Shown here: positions 12,872 through 24,898 of the stretch, piece by piece
Position numbering within the stretch: the stretch's first letter is position 1
Layout of the letters: the number at the start of each line of letters is the position of its first letter
Assembly: GCF_022376445.1 (NCBI RefSeq)
Contig: NW_025955017.1
Coordinates: 124,001 to 188,000 of the forward strand
Length of the DNA stretch: 64,000 bases
Direction of reading: 5' to 3'
Source of the DNA: Fomitopsis serialis
Lineage: Eukaryota; Basidiomycota; Agaricomycetes; Polyporales; Fomitopsidaceae
The notes under the pieces: model-generated
Seen by the model: the letters and a program-made list of their open reading frames with translations, nothing else
The model's database searches: none
Told to the model about the DNA's origin: nothing
Made by a program: the position numbers and the translations under genes

Positions 12872-15800
12872 CCGCTATGCCGCCCATAAGTCACGTGACC
12901 TGTAGTACCGTAGTTATGTTGCGTTGCTCCGCCATTATGTTTCGTGGAGTTTCGTTCCCTTCGTGTTGCTCTGCTTTACTGCCATGTATTAGAGTTAGAT
13001 GCATGTGTTCCATGTAATGACATAACATTATCGCACCTATCTTGCGCTGGCCAGGCGAGTGCTTACGTAGCAGACGAAAAGTCGCACGCGTTGAGGATCG
13101 AACCTTGACCGTACGGCTCGATCGTGCGTGTGTCCAGTGAAGCGTGCCTTGTGAGCAAAGTGAGACATGGCGCGACGGATGCGTGTACTCCGAGGAATCG
13201 GAGAACGAAGGCAGGGACCGATGTGCGAGACGGCGGGGGTCCGTTGTGAGTGGGAAAAGGAGCGGGACGTCGAGAGAAGATTGCAGAGTGGTGCTGGGCG
13301 GCCAAGCGACGCGGAGAATGGAGAAGAGAGGGCTGGGAGAGGCAGAGGGAGGAGGAGGAGGGAGGATGCAGGCACTTTGATTCCGTGCTATATAGCGATT
13401 TCCCGATCAACCGGCATATAGCCCCAGCCAATCAGCGCGCCGGGTTTCAGCGCTGCGCCCCGGCGCTCCCCGCGTCTCTGGTGTGCGCCCTCGACGGAGT
13501 GTTCCGGTCTTACCCCGTCTGCTGCCCTCCAGCGGCTCGCTCACAGTCCCGTCCGCTCGCTGGGACCGGAGGCCTCTGCGTCCACACACGCGCGACCGGG
13601 CAGGAGTACTTACCGTGGGACCTGTGGCTGGAACATCGCGCTCGTCTTATATGTACCACCCTCTGTTTGAGACGTTCGGTGCTCGCGTCTGCCCGAGAAA
13701 ACAATTTTGGACGTCGGTCGGCTCTTGCGACGTCCAGTATGGGCTGCCTGACAAATTTACGGTCTGGGACATGGAGCGTGGCCACGCCCACCGTGGCGCA
13801 ATGATTTGGCTGTGCTTCGCGGCGGGAGGCGATGCCAGACATGCCACGACCGGTGGCTACGAATTGATGGAAGGTGGCGCAAAGCCGTCTGCACGCAGAG
13901 ACTGGACTCGGAACGTGTTCTACGCCAAAGGCTCAGCGGCCACGTCCTCCATCCGAACAGCAGCACACGACAGGTAAGCAATAGGCCTACGCCATTCGCT
14001 GGAGGCGCTGTTCACATGCGGGTGGTAGATGCCCGTTTCGGCAATGCAGGGAAGCACCCAGAGGTCCCGCCCTCTCGTCAACCGCGAGCTGGTATCCAGA
14101 CATGCCATCTTAGGGCCCTGCCTCCGTGGTCACGCCGCCAATGCACAGTCGGTCGTGTGCTCGTGCTCGCCCTGTCAGCTCAACTGCTATCGAGCTCAGT
14201 TTTATTAGCAGTTTCAGCATGGCCTGCAGGTTTGATACCATCCGACGGTCAACGGGCGATCTGCGCAGCGGCCTTCGGACGTGCGCGATCATCCTACGCT
14301 CAATGAGCGAAGACAAGTGCGCAATTCATCACATTATTATCCATGGCATTATTCACAGCATCGCTGTTAGAATTGGAAAGACGTCCTGGTGGACGCTTTC
14401 TGCTTAATCAAGCCTTGGCGTGCAGACCGGAGCTTGCTGTGGGCCTTTCCTCTCCTTCCGCTATCAGATGTGTCAACGGATTGTCGGCAGCCCCTCCACA
14501 TAGCAGCTCTTTAGCAGTCCATCCACCCGATGTCCGATCTCGGCATCCCAGCTTTCACCGCCCAGCAGCCCAGCACGACCTCCTGCCTCGTACTGACCTG
14601 CCAGCTACTCTATTGCGAACTCACTACCAACATGTCCCGTCGGGTCCAGACAGAATCCGCGTCCCACTGGAGGCTCTGCACAATGAGATGCTGCCGGTCG
14701 CGCTCGCCAACTGTTGTTCCCCGCACTTCCCGGCATCTCGATGATCGGCGCAGTTCAACGTCGATGACTCTGAGGACCACAATCAGCGCCCAGCGCGTGC
14801 CGCTGAGTTATTGGTTCTATGGGCGGTGTGCGCTTCCGCTAGTCCGGTCGCGGGTTCCTGGACGTGTCAGACGTTTGGGCGGGGTTAGTGGGGTCTACCT
14901 ATACACTTAGATGATCTTCCGAGGCTGTCGGCGTAGTGGCATGCAACATGGTACTTGTGTGTCAATGGTGCGCGCCCTGGGTGGCCGGTCGAGCTCAATC
15001 TATGCGAGGGCAGGTGGGTGCTATGTTGCACGCACCCTCAAAGGCCATCACCACACATTTCAGTAGATCTGCAAACTCCAAGTCTACCAAACTAGATGTT
15101 CGACGCGACGGGTTTCAAGGAGCGACGCACCACGTATTCTCCGCTACGAAACGCAGGTGTAAGGTCGCTTCGGACCTCGGCTACAACGGCACTTTTCAAG
15201 GACCATGCATCATGAATTTGATCGCAGGGCCCGCCTCGTACGTTGTCGCACTGTCTGAACAGGCATTGTCGGGCACCACGGTTTCCATTCACACCTGCCG
15301 GCGACTGTGACCTCGAAGGCACCCGGGCATGGGCCGGACGAAGCCCGAGCGATGGTGAGACTTGATGTTTATTTTAGTCTCTACGAAGTTTGAATGAGTC
15401 CTGATGCTACTTATCGCAGAACCTCGTCTGTACGTACCTCGTTAGCGTCATTCGAAGTCGTTCAACGCCACCTTCACGCCGTCGTTGCGGTTCGCCGCGG
15501 TACTCTGATGATTTCGCTCTGATGACTCACATTTCGATGCCCGTCGTTGCGAAACTCGCCACACCAAACGCTATGCCAATAATGGCGACAGCGTACTGAT
15601 CGCTCCATGGTGTCGTCCGGACAAAGGCAGCCGAGGATCTCTTTCGTAACTCGCCGATCAAAGGGTTCGCCGGCTGTGGCTTGAAGGCCGACGTCTAGTA
15701 CGCAGACGCTCTGCGTACCGAGTGGTTTGCGGGTCGGGTAGCTCGGATGCCTATGCGTAGTGATACCTTGGATAGGCTGTACTGTACATACCGAAACTCG

Positions 15801-16101
15801 AGAGCACGTATGAATGATTGGCGACGTGTTGAGGCGTCAATTGTGGTTGGTGTCGTGAGGACCGCCGATGAAATCGTCGCCGATGAGAGACAATTCAATG
15901 AAAGTACCCACTAAATTATCGAGGTTGTACAACGCATTCCGAGGTTGTCCAAGGAAGCAGTCCTGGTTCTGGAGCAGCACGCACATTCGCCACACGCGGT
16001 ACGAGGACCATCCAGTTTTGGCCGCATACGAGCTTCAGACGACACCACGGTCTTCGAGTGGCCCTCAAGCAATCAAACGGTGACGCCACGTACAAAAAGG
16101 C
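12872..16101. other. Intergenic 3.2 kb, no gene recognised
   Basis: No protein domain, RNA gene or terminal repeat was recognised. A TATATAG box lies near 13389, but no convincing coding exon follows on either strand. The region is bounded by the ends of the second Zn2Cys6 gene (+) and the first GMC gene (-), so no promoter is required here. Confidence 0.5.
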
Positions 16102-18951
16102 TCAAGCATGTATAGCCTCTAGGATCATCTCAGCGGCTTTCTCAGCAACCGCTATGGTCGGGGACACCTGCAACATCGTCATCAGCTGCAAGTCCAGAGT
16201 ACGATCAACCCCAGCACCGGGACACTAACCGTGTGTCCACTCGTGATCGTCGGGAAAATACTCGCATCGCACACCCTCAATCCATCCACGCCATACACCC
16301 GAAGGAACGGATCGACCACCCCGTCGTCCGCCCTTGGAGCCATGCGCGCAGTGCACGTGGGGTGGTAGATCGTCTCGACGCGGTCGCGGATCAGCGCCTC
16401 CAGCTCTGCGTCGCTCATCGAGGCGAGATCGTGGTTGAGCAGGCCGGTGGTGTCGGTAGAGCCGGAGGGGTCGAGCATGTCGACGAGGGGAGGCTTGTGG
16501 AGGATGTTCGCGAGGAGGCGTGCGCCGCGCACGAGCACCTCCACATCGTGCTCGGTGGAGAGGTATCTAGAATGGGACACTCGTGAAATGAACGATAGCG
16601 CGACGTGTAACAGACGTACTGGGGATCGATGAGTGGTGGATCGGACGGATCCGCCGAGTTCAGCCTGATTGTCCCTGTGCTCGTAGGTCTGCAAGGTCAA
16701 GGTCAACTTCGGTCAACCACCAATAGAGCATGCCTCGATACCTCAGCAGAATAGTATGGAGCCCGAAGTGATACCCCTCGGGGTAAGCCCCACACGTGTG
16801 CTCGAGCCAAGCCATAGGCGAGAACAAGAGCTCAAGGTCGGGTGCATTTGGTCCTGTAGTGGAATCCTCTATGACATCCGGCGTGGACAGCTTGACACCA
16901 GCTCGCGCCAGGAGACCCGAGTCAGAAGAACGTACGAACGCGAGGCCTTCCGCAACCTATGTGCCATGGTCAGAAACAGTGAGGTCTGTCAAAAAAGTGT
17001 AGGGAGACATGCATTCGTCGTCAAAGGCCCTCTTCCTGTGAGCGTGTAGTGCACAACCAGCGCGAGCCGTCGAAGCGTCGCTAGCAAGTCGAATTTGCCA
17101 TGTTTGCGCGGGTCGTGTGACAGCCCGGCAAGAACCGACTTCGTCTTGTCTCGGAAGTGGTAGTCTACTAAGAGGTGGTCCATAAGGTGAGAGCCGACGC
17201 CAGGAAGGTCAGCTACCACGGGGATGGCGTGAGAGGCCAGGTGTGCCGCTGGACCGATCCCAGAAAGCATGAGGAGCTGTCAGGCATGCGTAAGACGGTA
17301 CGGTATGGATGAGTGTCGCGAGTGAGCGTACTTGCGGAGTGTGCATGGCTCCGGCCCTATGTCAACATGTCAGACGCAACGCTTGTACGTACGCACAGTG
17401 GATGGGGCGCTCACGATAATACAATCTCCCGCTTCGCCTTTACCTCAAACGCGCCACCGCGCGCATCCTTGAAGTGTACAGCAACTGCCCGCGGAGTCTT
17501 ACCCTTGACTTGTTGGAATATGACCCGGGTAACTTGGACCTCCGTGGCAACAGTGAGATTCGTTCGGGCGAGCACTTTTGGAGTGAGGTAGGCAGATTCT
17601 GTCGTCACACGTCGGCCGCGGGGATCAATGAACGTCACTGTGAAGGATGATCGAGTGATGATTATGAAGCCCCCAAGCCACCAAGAGCAGACTTACTCGG
17701 CTACAGATACATGAGAACGCGGCCATTGGCATAGTTGAAAATCACGTACTGTGTTGACACCTAGCGTGCCCCTTATGGTGTTGAAGTCTTGATTGAGGGA
17801 TACTCCCGCCTTGACGCATGCCTCGAGGAAGCGCTTTGTCCCTGCGGAACAATTCGCGAAGTAACCGCCTACGCCGAAGTCTGCGTACAGCTACGTTGCG
17901 TGAACAGAAGGGTGAAACTTACTGAGCATGGGCCCTCTTGATCCTCGTAGAGAGGCGTCCACGAGAGGGTGTTGCTCACTCGGATGGAAGCTCTCGAACT
18001 TACGCAGATAACTATATGTCTTGTCAAACGGAATATAGCAGACATCATCATGATGTCCTACGCACCGACTGAAGTCTTTGTAGTTAGACGCCCCGTCATG
18101 CCCTTTTTGAAGCTCTGCCCACTGGTCGAAATCCGATGGAGAGCCGTAATGGAAACTAGCTTCGTGATCAGCTGAAAGGGAAGACGGCGATATAAAACAG
18201 TACTAACATCATGGCGTTCATGGACGAGCCTGGGATTGAAAAAGGTTGTGAGAAACTTTCGCGTTACCCATGCTGACGACGGTGCTCACATCCTCCAAGC
18301 ATTTTCCCTGAATGCGAGGAACAGACACATTAGATAGACCGAGCGAAGGAACGACGAATACACACCTCTCGGGTGGAACTTCCTCTTCATTCTGGCATGC
18401 TCTTGAGGGACCGTATACAGGTCGTAATCATATTCCGAGTGGAAGAACTGAGGGTACATGGCGGGCACGCGTGACAACGGGTTATGCAGAGAACTGCCAG
18501 GCATCACACCATGCACGTCAGCCGTTTGTATACTCGGATGATACGTCTGGGCGTACTGACCTGCTGCCGGCTTCCAGTAACAAGACGCGTACTTTGGGGT
18601 CTTCCGACAGACGAGAGGCGAGTACACAACCAGCTGTACCTGCATTACGCAGACATACGGAGGTAAATCATTGTTCATACCAGACTACAACGTGGACTCA
18701 CCACCACCCACGATCACGACATCATACTTCTGGTGATCGCCGGCTCCTTCTCCAGTTGCTAGACTGCGAGCAATTCTCCGCAAGTCAATGAGCTTCCGGC
18801 CTTTCCGTCGTGAGAAGGCGTAGCGAAGTACGACGGCGAGTGCACCCAGCGCAGCAGCAGAAGACAAAATCTTACGGGAGGGGGTTGCTCGCCATAGGAC
18901 GGGTAATTGCCTCAGCGACGACACGAAAGTGTCCACTGATAATGGTTGCAT
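16102..18951 (-). CDS. GMC oxidoreductase, copy 1 (membrane-anchored)
   Basis: FAD-dependent glucose-methanol-choline oxidoreductase, predicted 669 residues, in frame over 16 exons (descending): 18951-18702, 18639-18561, 18493-18366, 18307-18290, 18229-18208, 18155-18066, 18011-17923, 17880-17750, 17700-17697, 17637-17415, 17357-17333, 17276-17013, 16956-16742, 16688-16620, 16566-16230, 16167-16102. Residues about 28-46 form a hydrophobic segment followed by SRRKGRK, suggesting an N-terminal membrane anchor. The FAD motif is [15 protein letters not shown] signature 1 is GKMLGGCSSMNAM and signature 2 [15 protein letters not shown]. The C-terminal active-site region has YHPTCTARM and [12 protein letters not shown], with both catalytic-pair His positions present. 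Substrate unknown; an alcohol or choline-type substrate is possible. Exon 12 uses a GC donor. Paralogue of 28704-31576. Confidence 0.9.
17697..17700 (-). other. 4-nt microexon of GMC copy 1
   Basis: The four bases CCGA between a 49-nt intron (GTACGT...TGTAG) and a 59-nt intron (GTAAGT...CACAG) supply one Pro codon and the first base of the next Met codon, joining VNT to MTFID in frame. The other GMC gene has ACGA at the equivalent place (29990-29993). Without it both genes lose frame. Confidence 0.75.
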
Positions 18952-20284
18952 GTCTGGCAGACTCACCGTGGTACGCTGCAGTGGGAGCGTACCATTGCTG
19001 CAAGATATATGGTGCCATGAACGCCGCCACGCGAATAGCCCCCGCCAGGGAGATGATGCATTTCCGAGCTGATGAACACGAGGTCCCTGCAGGTCCGATT
19101 AAGGGAGTTCATCGAGTCGGACAGCACTCCATGCAGCAGCGATAATGATCGGAATGTAACTTGGCCGGTGCAACGATGTCTTGTCCTGTCAGTGAGCACA
19201 GCGCTTCCATTGCAGCGTCAGCTATGCTTTAGGATTCAGATAAGCCATTCGACCGCAAGCATAATAGACAGCAGGGACATACTGCGCTATTGTGAGGCCG
19301 AGTGTGACCAGGTCCATTGGGGCGCGCCACAAAGTAAATGAAAACCTTAGATGACCTGCGAGACGTGCTCCTGGAGCCTGTAAGTACCGACAGCACCCGG
19401 TGCTCATACGATAGGGCTTTATGCAATGAGTCCGCCCGTGTTCGCAGCGTTTTGTGAGAAGGTCGACTCACCATTAAGTTCATGTTAGCCACCGCGGTGA
19501 GCCGCATGTCCGAACAACGTTCGACACTACCCTAGTGTCCATGCGAACAACGCGTGTACGGACATTGGCACCGGCAACCTGCACATCGTACTCGCGCCGC
19601 AGACAGGATCCTTCGCATTAGCGTTGCTCTAACGTAGTGTGGTGGTTCACATGCATAGATACGGGGGGTAGTATGATACGGGAGACATTAGCGTTGTACG
19701 AGCACATGGCGACGTTCCATCCGTCTATGTGAAAAAGTGCAATGCGAAGAAGCGATTATAAGTCCGTTGTCCGGAGAGATGTGCAATGATGTGCGAAGAG
19801 GGGGAGAGTCAGAAGACGGGCGCAGCACGGCACACTGCAGTGGCTGCGGCGAGGACGCGTGCGCGTGCCCCGCACGCGAGAACTAAATGAACGTAATGGC
19901 AGCGAGTAGCGAGCGACAAAAGGAGCGACGGTGCATGGCAGCAAGACACGCCCAGCGGATGCTGGCCCAGCCAGCGCGAAGGGGACGTGGACGGATCGGC
20001 CGGCTACAGAAGCAATGCAGACGACACTTGTGAGTATGCGGCCAACGCGTACAGCAAATGAAGGAGCACGGACGAATGCATTGTCTATCCTCGCACCATC
20101 CAGAATGCGACACACTCGAGGGTATCAGTACCGTTACAGTCCCTTGCACACCGCAGCCCTGTCTTCTGAGCTGATGACATCCAGACCCAAGGTCCCTTGA
20201 ATTCGATACGAGAATCCGAGCAGATCACCCTCCTCCCCTCCCTGTACATGGGCCAGCCATCCACCTTCACCCTCCAGCGCCCGG
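18952..20284. other. Intergenic, includes GMC copy 1 promoter
   Basis: 1.3 kb between the start of GMC copy 1 (-) and the 3' end of the Ser-rich membrane-protein gene (-). No coding exon was recognised. The part next to 18951 must hold the GMC promoter, but no defined element was identified. Confidence 0.45.
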
Positions 20285-21553
20285 TCATGCGAACTGATTT
20301 GCACCGTACGCCATGTTCGGCCCTGGGCTCGGTGAGCGCAATGCCATGCCTGGTCCTGGACTCGGAGAGCGCATGCAGCTTGTACAGACATGGGTGGAGC
20401 GAGTGCTGCGGCGGGGCCGGGTGATCTTCTCCCGTCCATGCCCATGCCCATGCCCGCGCCTTGCATGGGCATTGGACTGCGCGCACGGCCTGGGATTTGC
20501 GTCATCGGAATGGCCTCGCCTTCTAAGGTGCGCGGAACAGGGCCACTGTACGGGTCGTAGTACGTGGCAGATGGGTCATCGCGGTATGGCTGGAGCGCAC
20601 CGCCACCTACGCTCGGATTAAGATGGGGGAGCGGGGGCACAGCGTAGGGATCCGGCTGCGCACCGTACAGGTCCACAGTAGAAGCGGCTGCAGAGGGAGT
20701 AATGCTGCCTGCACGCGAATCCGGACGCGTCAGATTCACTTCGGACGACGTCTCGAAACCAGCCCCGCCCGTGCGGTGTGTCGGAAGTGCATGCGATGTT
20801 TCGCCATGATTGCCCAGCTCAGGCCACTTGATTGCTTCGCCTGTAAGATGTATAAGCTGAGCAGACGGTCCCCAAGAGCAATTGATGGCTGTCACACGCA
20901 CCATCATCGTACTCGTCCAGATACCGTTTCCGACTGAACTTGAACACCGCGAACGCAATCACAGCGAGCAGTGCCACTCCGCCTGCGACCGAGAGACCAA
21001 CAATGCCGCCCGTGCTCAGGCCAGCGCTCGAGCTATCGGTATTCGTGGATGCCGCACCCGCGGCTGACGACGAACCACTCGCCAATGCAGAGGCAGGCAG
21101 TGTGACAATCTCTGTGGTGACCTCGCCATCCGCGCCCGTCGAGTACGACGTCGAGCGGACGTTGGAAGTAGAGGGCGGAGCGGTCGACGAGGGCGCGGAT
21201 GTCGTCGACTGGCTGTTAGATGTCGTCTGGGAGCTGGAACCCGACGTCTGCGACTGACTGTTCGAAGTCGAGGACGCCTGTGAGTTGGACGTGTTACTGC
21301 CCGCGGAGGCCTGGGTGGACTTGGTTTGACTAGTGGAGGCTGCGCTGGTCGCAGACGCCGATGCGGTGTTGGACTTGCTGCTCGCTGTCGCCGACGACGA
21401 CTTGTCCGTGTCAGTGTTGTCGGGGAAACTGAAGATGTTGCTGAGGTCTCGGCGCTCTAATGGACGGGCATCGTGGGCAGCAACGAAGGGGACAAGAAGG
21501 AGCGCAGCGAGCAGCGCGACGAGGTAACGACGGTGAAAGACCGACCTCACCAT
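20285..21553 (-). CDS. Ser/Thr-rich single-pass membrane protein
   Basis: Two exons: 21553-20902 and 20840 downward; intron 20901-20841 (61 nt). A signal peptide (MVRSVFHRRYLVALLAALLL, ending VAAHDA) precedes a long Ser/Thr/Gln-rich extracellular stalk suited to O-mannosylation, then a transmembrane helix (GIVGLSVAGGVALLAVIAFA, about 188-208), a basic stop-transfer KFSRKRY and a cytoplasmic tail with LDEYDDGEAIKWPELG. The layout is like Wsc/Mid2-type cell-wall sensors, but no WSC domain is present, so the role is inference. The tail switches frame near 20340-20430. As read, it continues to a stop at 20134 with an unusual composition. If one base is missing, the repeats RSPSPGPGMA/RSPSPGPNMA continue to a stop at 20285, giving 402 residues. 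Confidence 0.75.
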
Positions 21554-22280
21554 GGAGCCTGACGATGAAGGAGACAATTGAGCAGCTCGAGAACAGAGAG
21601 CTGTGCAGGCTTCGTGAGGAGGTCGTTGACGATGTTCGTGGATAGAAAGGACAAATCGCGGTTGTGTCGGGCGGTAGAGACCAGGCGTCGCGCCCGCTAA
21701 GTCGTAAATTACCCAGCCACCTCCCAGTCACGTGCACACCCGCTGCCACGGCGACTGCGCTGAGGAGCGTTGCCCGAATCGGCAATCCCTCGCTTCAATC
21801 TCGCACAAGTCTGCTGGCAGTGCATGCTGCGTCTGCACAGCCAAGCGCATGCTACAGTGAGGAAGAGCACAGCTTATGTCGCCGCATTGTGCCAGCCGTC
21901 CGGCCAGGATGTCCGTCGGGCCGTACGGACTCAGGAGGACATGTTTGCTGGGCCGTAGGTTCGGCGGGGGTAACTATCACCGTGGTCACTGGTCTCAAGT
22001 CGGCTAGTAGATATGATCCCAACGATGGCGAGCTCGTTCATTCGTACAACTCTACTATAGTACATACGCGAGATAGATGGGTGCAACGGTCGCGGTGTCG
22101 CTGATATACAAGGGCGACGTGCGCAGCGGCGTCGATGGTACTTAGTGAGACAACAAGAGCAGGCGGGAACGAGAGCGTAGACGTATCAGAGGACAGATGG
22201 TAAGAAGAAGCGATTAACATCATTCAGAGCATCGGAAAGCGAACAGTCGTATGCACAGCATTGACAGTGCGCGCTCGAAT
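21554..22280. other. Intergenic, includes promoter of the Ser-rich gene
   Basis: 727 bp between two minus-strand genes. No coding exon or RNA gene was recognised. The part just above 21553 is presumably the promoter of the membrane-protein gene. Confidence 0.45.
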
Positions 22281-24605
22281 TTAAAAGCCAAACATAGGAG
22301 TGACCCTCCGCAGGCCCTGGCCAGGAGGCGCAGCATGGCCTGGTCGTTCCGTGACATAGCCGTTGCCCGCCTTCGTCGGTGAACTGGGAACGGACGCGCT
22401 CCCTTTGTTGGGTTTGCCTGGAGTAGGAGGGACCGGGCGTCGCTCTGTCTCTGGGGCTGTTGGTTCGGGTTTCTTGACGAGGTAGAGGGCGGGAGGTTCG
22501 CCCATGAGCCTGGAAATACCCCAAGGCATCTCGATGCCAGAACGCGTAGCCCAGCGAACGTAGCGCGCGAGCTCAAGATGGAGGATTGGGTAGTACGCAT
22601 TTGATGCTCTGCGGGCCATCTGCAAGTGATGTGAAGCGTGAGCCATTGGGCGATGATGCTAGGTCTCAATCAATACGAACCATGATGATACGGTCCATGC
22701 CGGACGCAAAGAGGTCCCGGTGGAATTGATACGCAGAAAGAGGATGCTGTGGAGGATAGTGCAGTTCTTCTGCAGCACGGCAATACGCGTTCAGAAACTT
22801 GAAGTGCGTACTCTGCACGAGATACAAGTATCAGGCATCGTTCAAAATACTCGATGAGGCATAGACACTGACCATATAACACATTGCCTCATACTCGACG
22901 CCCCCGGACATCCCGCTAGGAGCGCGTGGTCTCTCGGCTTTCTCTTCGTCCGTTTCATCCAAATTCCAGATCTTGTTGGTCGGATGGCAGTAGATCCAGA
23001 AGAAGTCGCGGCAAAGGTTGCTCATCTCTTCGAGGTATGCCTTGTAAATCCGAGGCCGGTGAATCTTCTCAATGAAGAAATGAGGCTGCACAGGCACGCT
23101 ATCATCCTCCGCGGGACGAGGCGCCGGCGTGAGCATCAGCGACTTAACGAGGGAACAAACTGAGGAGTGGGGCGGGGGAAGTACGATGAGTCCCGTCGAG
23201 AGCGGCGCGGTTGACCCGGACTCCCAGGGAACGGACCGAGTCCTGTTGTGACCGCAAGGAGACGTCGGCGACCCTCCGAAAGGGTTGCCAGTAGACGGCA
23301 GAGAGGAGGTTGGGTAGAGCTCAAATAGACCAAGAAGCATCTCGATCATGAGATGCCGGGTAGCGACCTCTCCCGGCCGCTTGTCAGAGTAGAGAACAGT
23401 GACGATTTGGCTATAAGGGGCAGGGCAGCAGCTCCGAAGGGCCGCGCAGCCGACAGTCGATGTTGTAAGAGCTTTGAAACAGCGTAGCAATTCGTGAAGG
23501 AGTTGGTCGTCGTGTTGTTCCTCACTGGGCAAGTCAAAACTGCACAACTCGGGACCAAGAAGACGAGCTCACCGCCACTCAACCGTGAGGATCTCATGAA
23601 GACGAGTGAGCATGGTGGTGTAACCACCCTCATGGATGAATTCCTCAGTCCACCTGCATGCAATGAATAATCGTCACAGCTAAGATTTACGCCGACTTAC
23701 GTAGCAGGCTCATTTCGTAGGTGAAGCCGCAGCTTCTTGACGACCTCAATATCAAGATGGGTAGCCTGCGCCTTGCTGATCAGCTTCTGCAGCTTCGCAG
23801 GTGCAATAGCATTCTTGCTGCGCTTTTCCTTCGCCGGTCTCGGCGCCGGGACAGGCTTCTCGTGGAATACCATCGTCTGGCGCTCAGCATCGAAGGACAC
23901 ACCACGGTTGTGGTTTAGAAACTTCGGGCGGTCGGGCATTTGGGAAAGGTTGTATTTCGACTGCATAGTCTTTTGCGAAGGCTGAGGCGAAGAGATCGAC
24001 TCAATGCTGCGTGCCTTCCGGAGCCCACGAGGTGTCATTGGAGGCTCGGCGGGCTTGGAGCCCATGATAGCGAGATCCTTGGACGACTTCACGAAGGCTG
24101 CTTTTACGCCGGCGTCCATCGTCGCCAGCTTCTCGCGCATGTTGTCGGGTACTTGCAGCTCATCCTAGAAGGGATGCATGGTTAGGCTCATCAAGACGGG
24201 CTTCATGGACGTCAGGACGCAGCAAAGATGAGAATGGCCGACACCGAACACAATTGAAGGGCCTAGGCTCAGCATAAGACGCAAGGTACAGCTATGTGGC
24301 AGTGCTTTGTACAAGCGAGCACAGGACGTTTGGTCTGACGGAAAGAACGCTCCAGGGAGGTATAAAGGGCGAACACTCACGAGCAGCTTCTCAAACGCAT
24401 GCGTCGTTGCGTGGCTATCAGGTACTTGAGCTTGCTCCTTGCCCTTACGCTTCTTGAACTTCTCAACACGAGATGGCTTGCTTTCGCCGGGAGCAGACAC
24501 TTCGGGGTAGTTCTCCTTGCCATTCAGCACAGAGTCGGAAGGGGTTGTCACCATCTGAAAGTCTGCAGATGGGACCCTGCGAGAGGGGAGGATGCTTTTG
24601 AACAT
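22281..24605 (-). CDS. Formin-type GBD/FH3 protein lacking FH2
   Basis: Predicted 630 residues, six exons (descending): 24605-24381, 24164-23701, 23653-23573, 23524-22873, 22812-22681, 22619-22281. The N-terminal 160 residues are Lys/Ser-rich. The Drf-type GTPase-binding region follows (DELQVPDNMREKLATMD; EEFIHEGGYTTMLTRLHEIL; VEWREEQHDDQLLHELLRCF), then an armadillo-like FH3 region (VATRHLMIEMLLGLFELYP; FKFLNAYCRAAEELH). The C-terminus is a short Pro-rich tail (RRPVPPTPGKPNKG), and the gene stops with no FH1 or FH2 actin-nucleating domain. It is therefore a probable Rho-GTPase-binding scaffold in polarity or cytokinesis rather than an actin nucleator (inference). Intron 1 is long (216 nt). 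It shares an upstream region with PWP1. Confidence 0.82.
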
Positions 24606-24898
24606 GATGTGACAGTCAGGGGTGAAGGACAGGAGGAATGTAGAGGAGAAAGGGGTCGCTTGTGCTTTAAGCAGTCTAAGTCGTTCGCGGAGAGTTGTGG
24701 ACCTCGCTCAAGTTCAACTTGCCCCGTGATTTGACCGTGACCGTGGCGCCGCAAGCGCGTCAATCACGAGGTCGTGCACGGCCTTTGAGTCCGCTGCCAC
24801 ACGTGCCCGAGGAATGCCCGAAGCAGAAATCTTGACTTCGAATTTCTGAGCCTGCAGGTCGTCTGTGCATTGCAATCTTCCGGCGATCGTAGCGCAGG
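24606..24898. promoter_or_regulatory. Bidirectional promoter, GBD/FH3 (-) and PWP1 (+)
   Basis: Only 293 bp separate the two start codons, so both promoters must overlap here. No TATA box or defined motif was identified. Confidence 0.55.

Noticed and set aside
13080..13110. tRNA B-box-like sequence (GGTTCGATCC) on the minus strand
   Set aside because: No paired T-stem, no A box at the right distance and no cloverleaf could be drawn.
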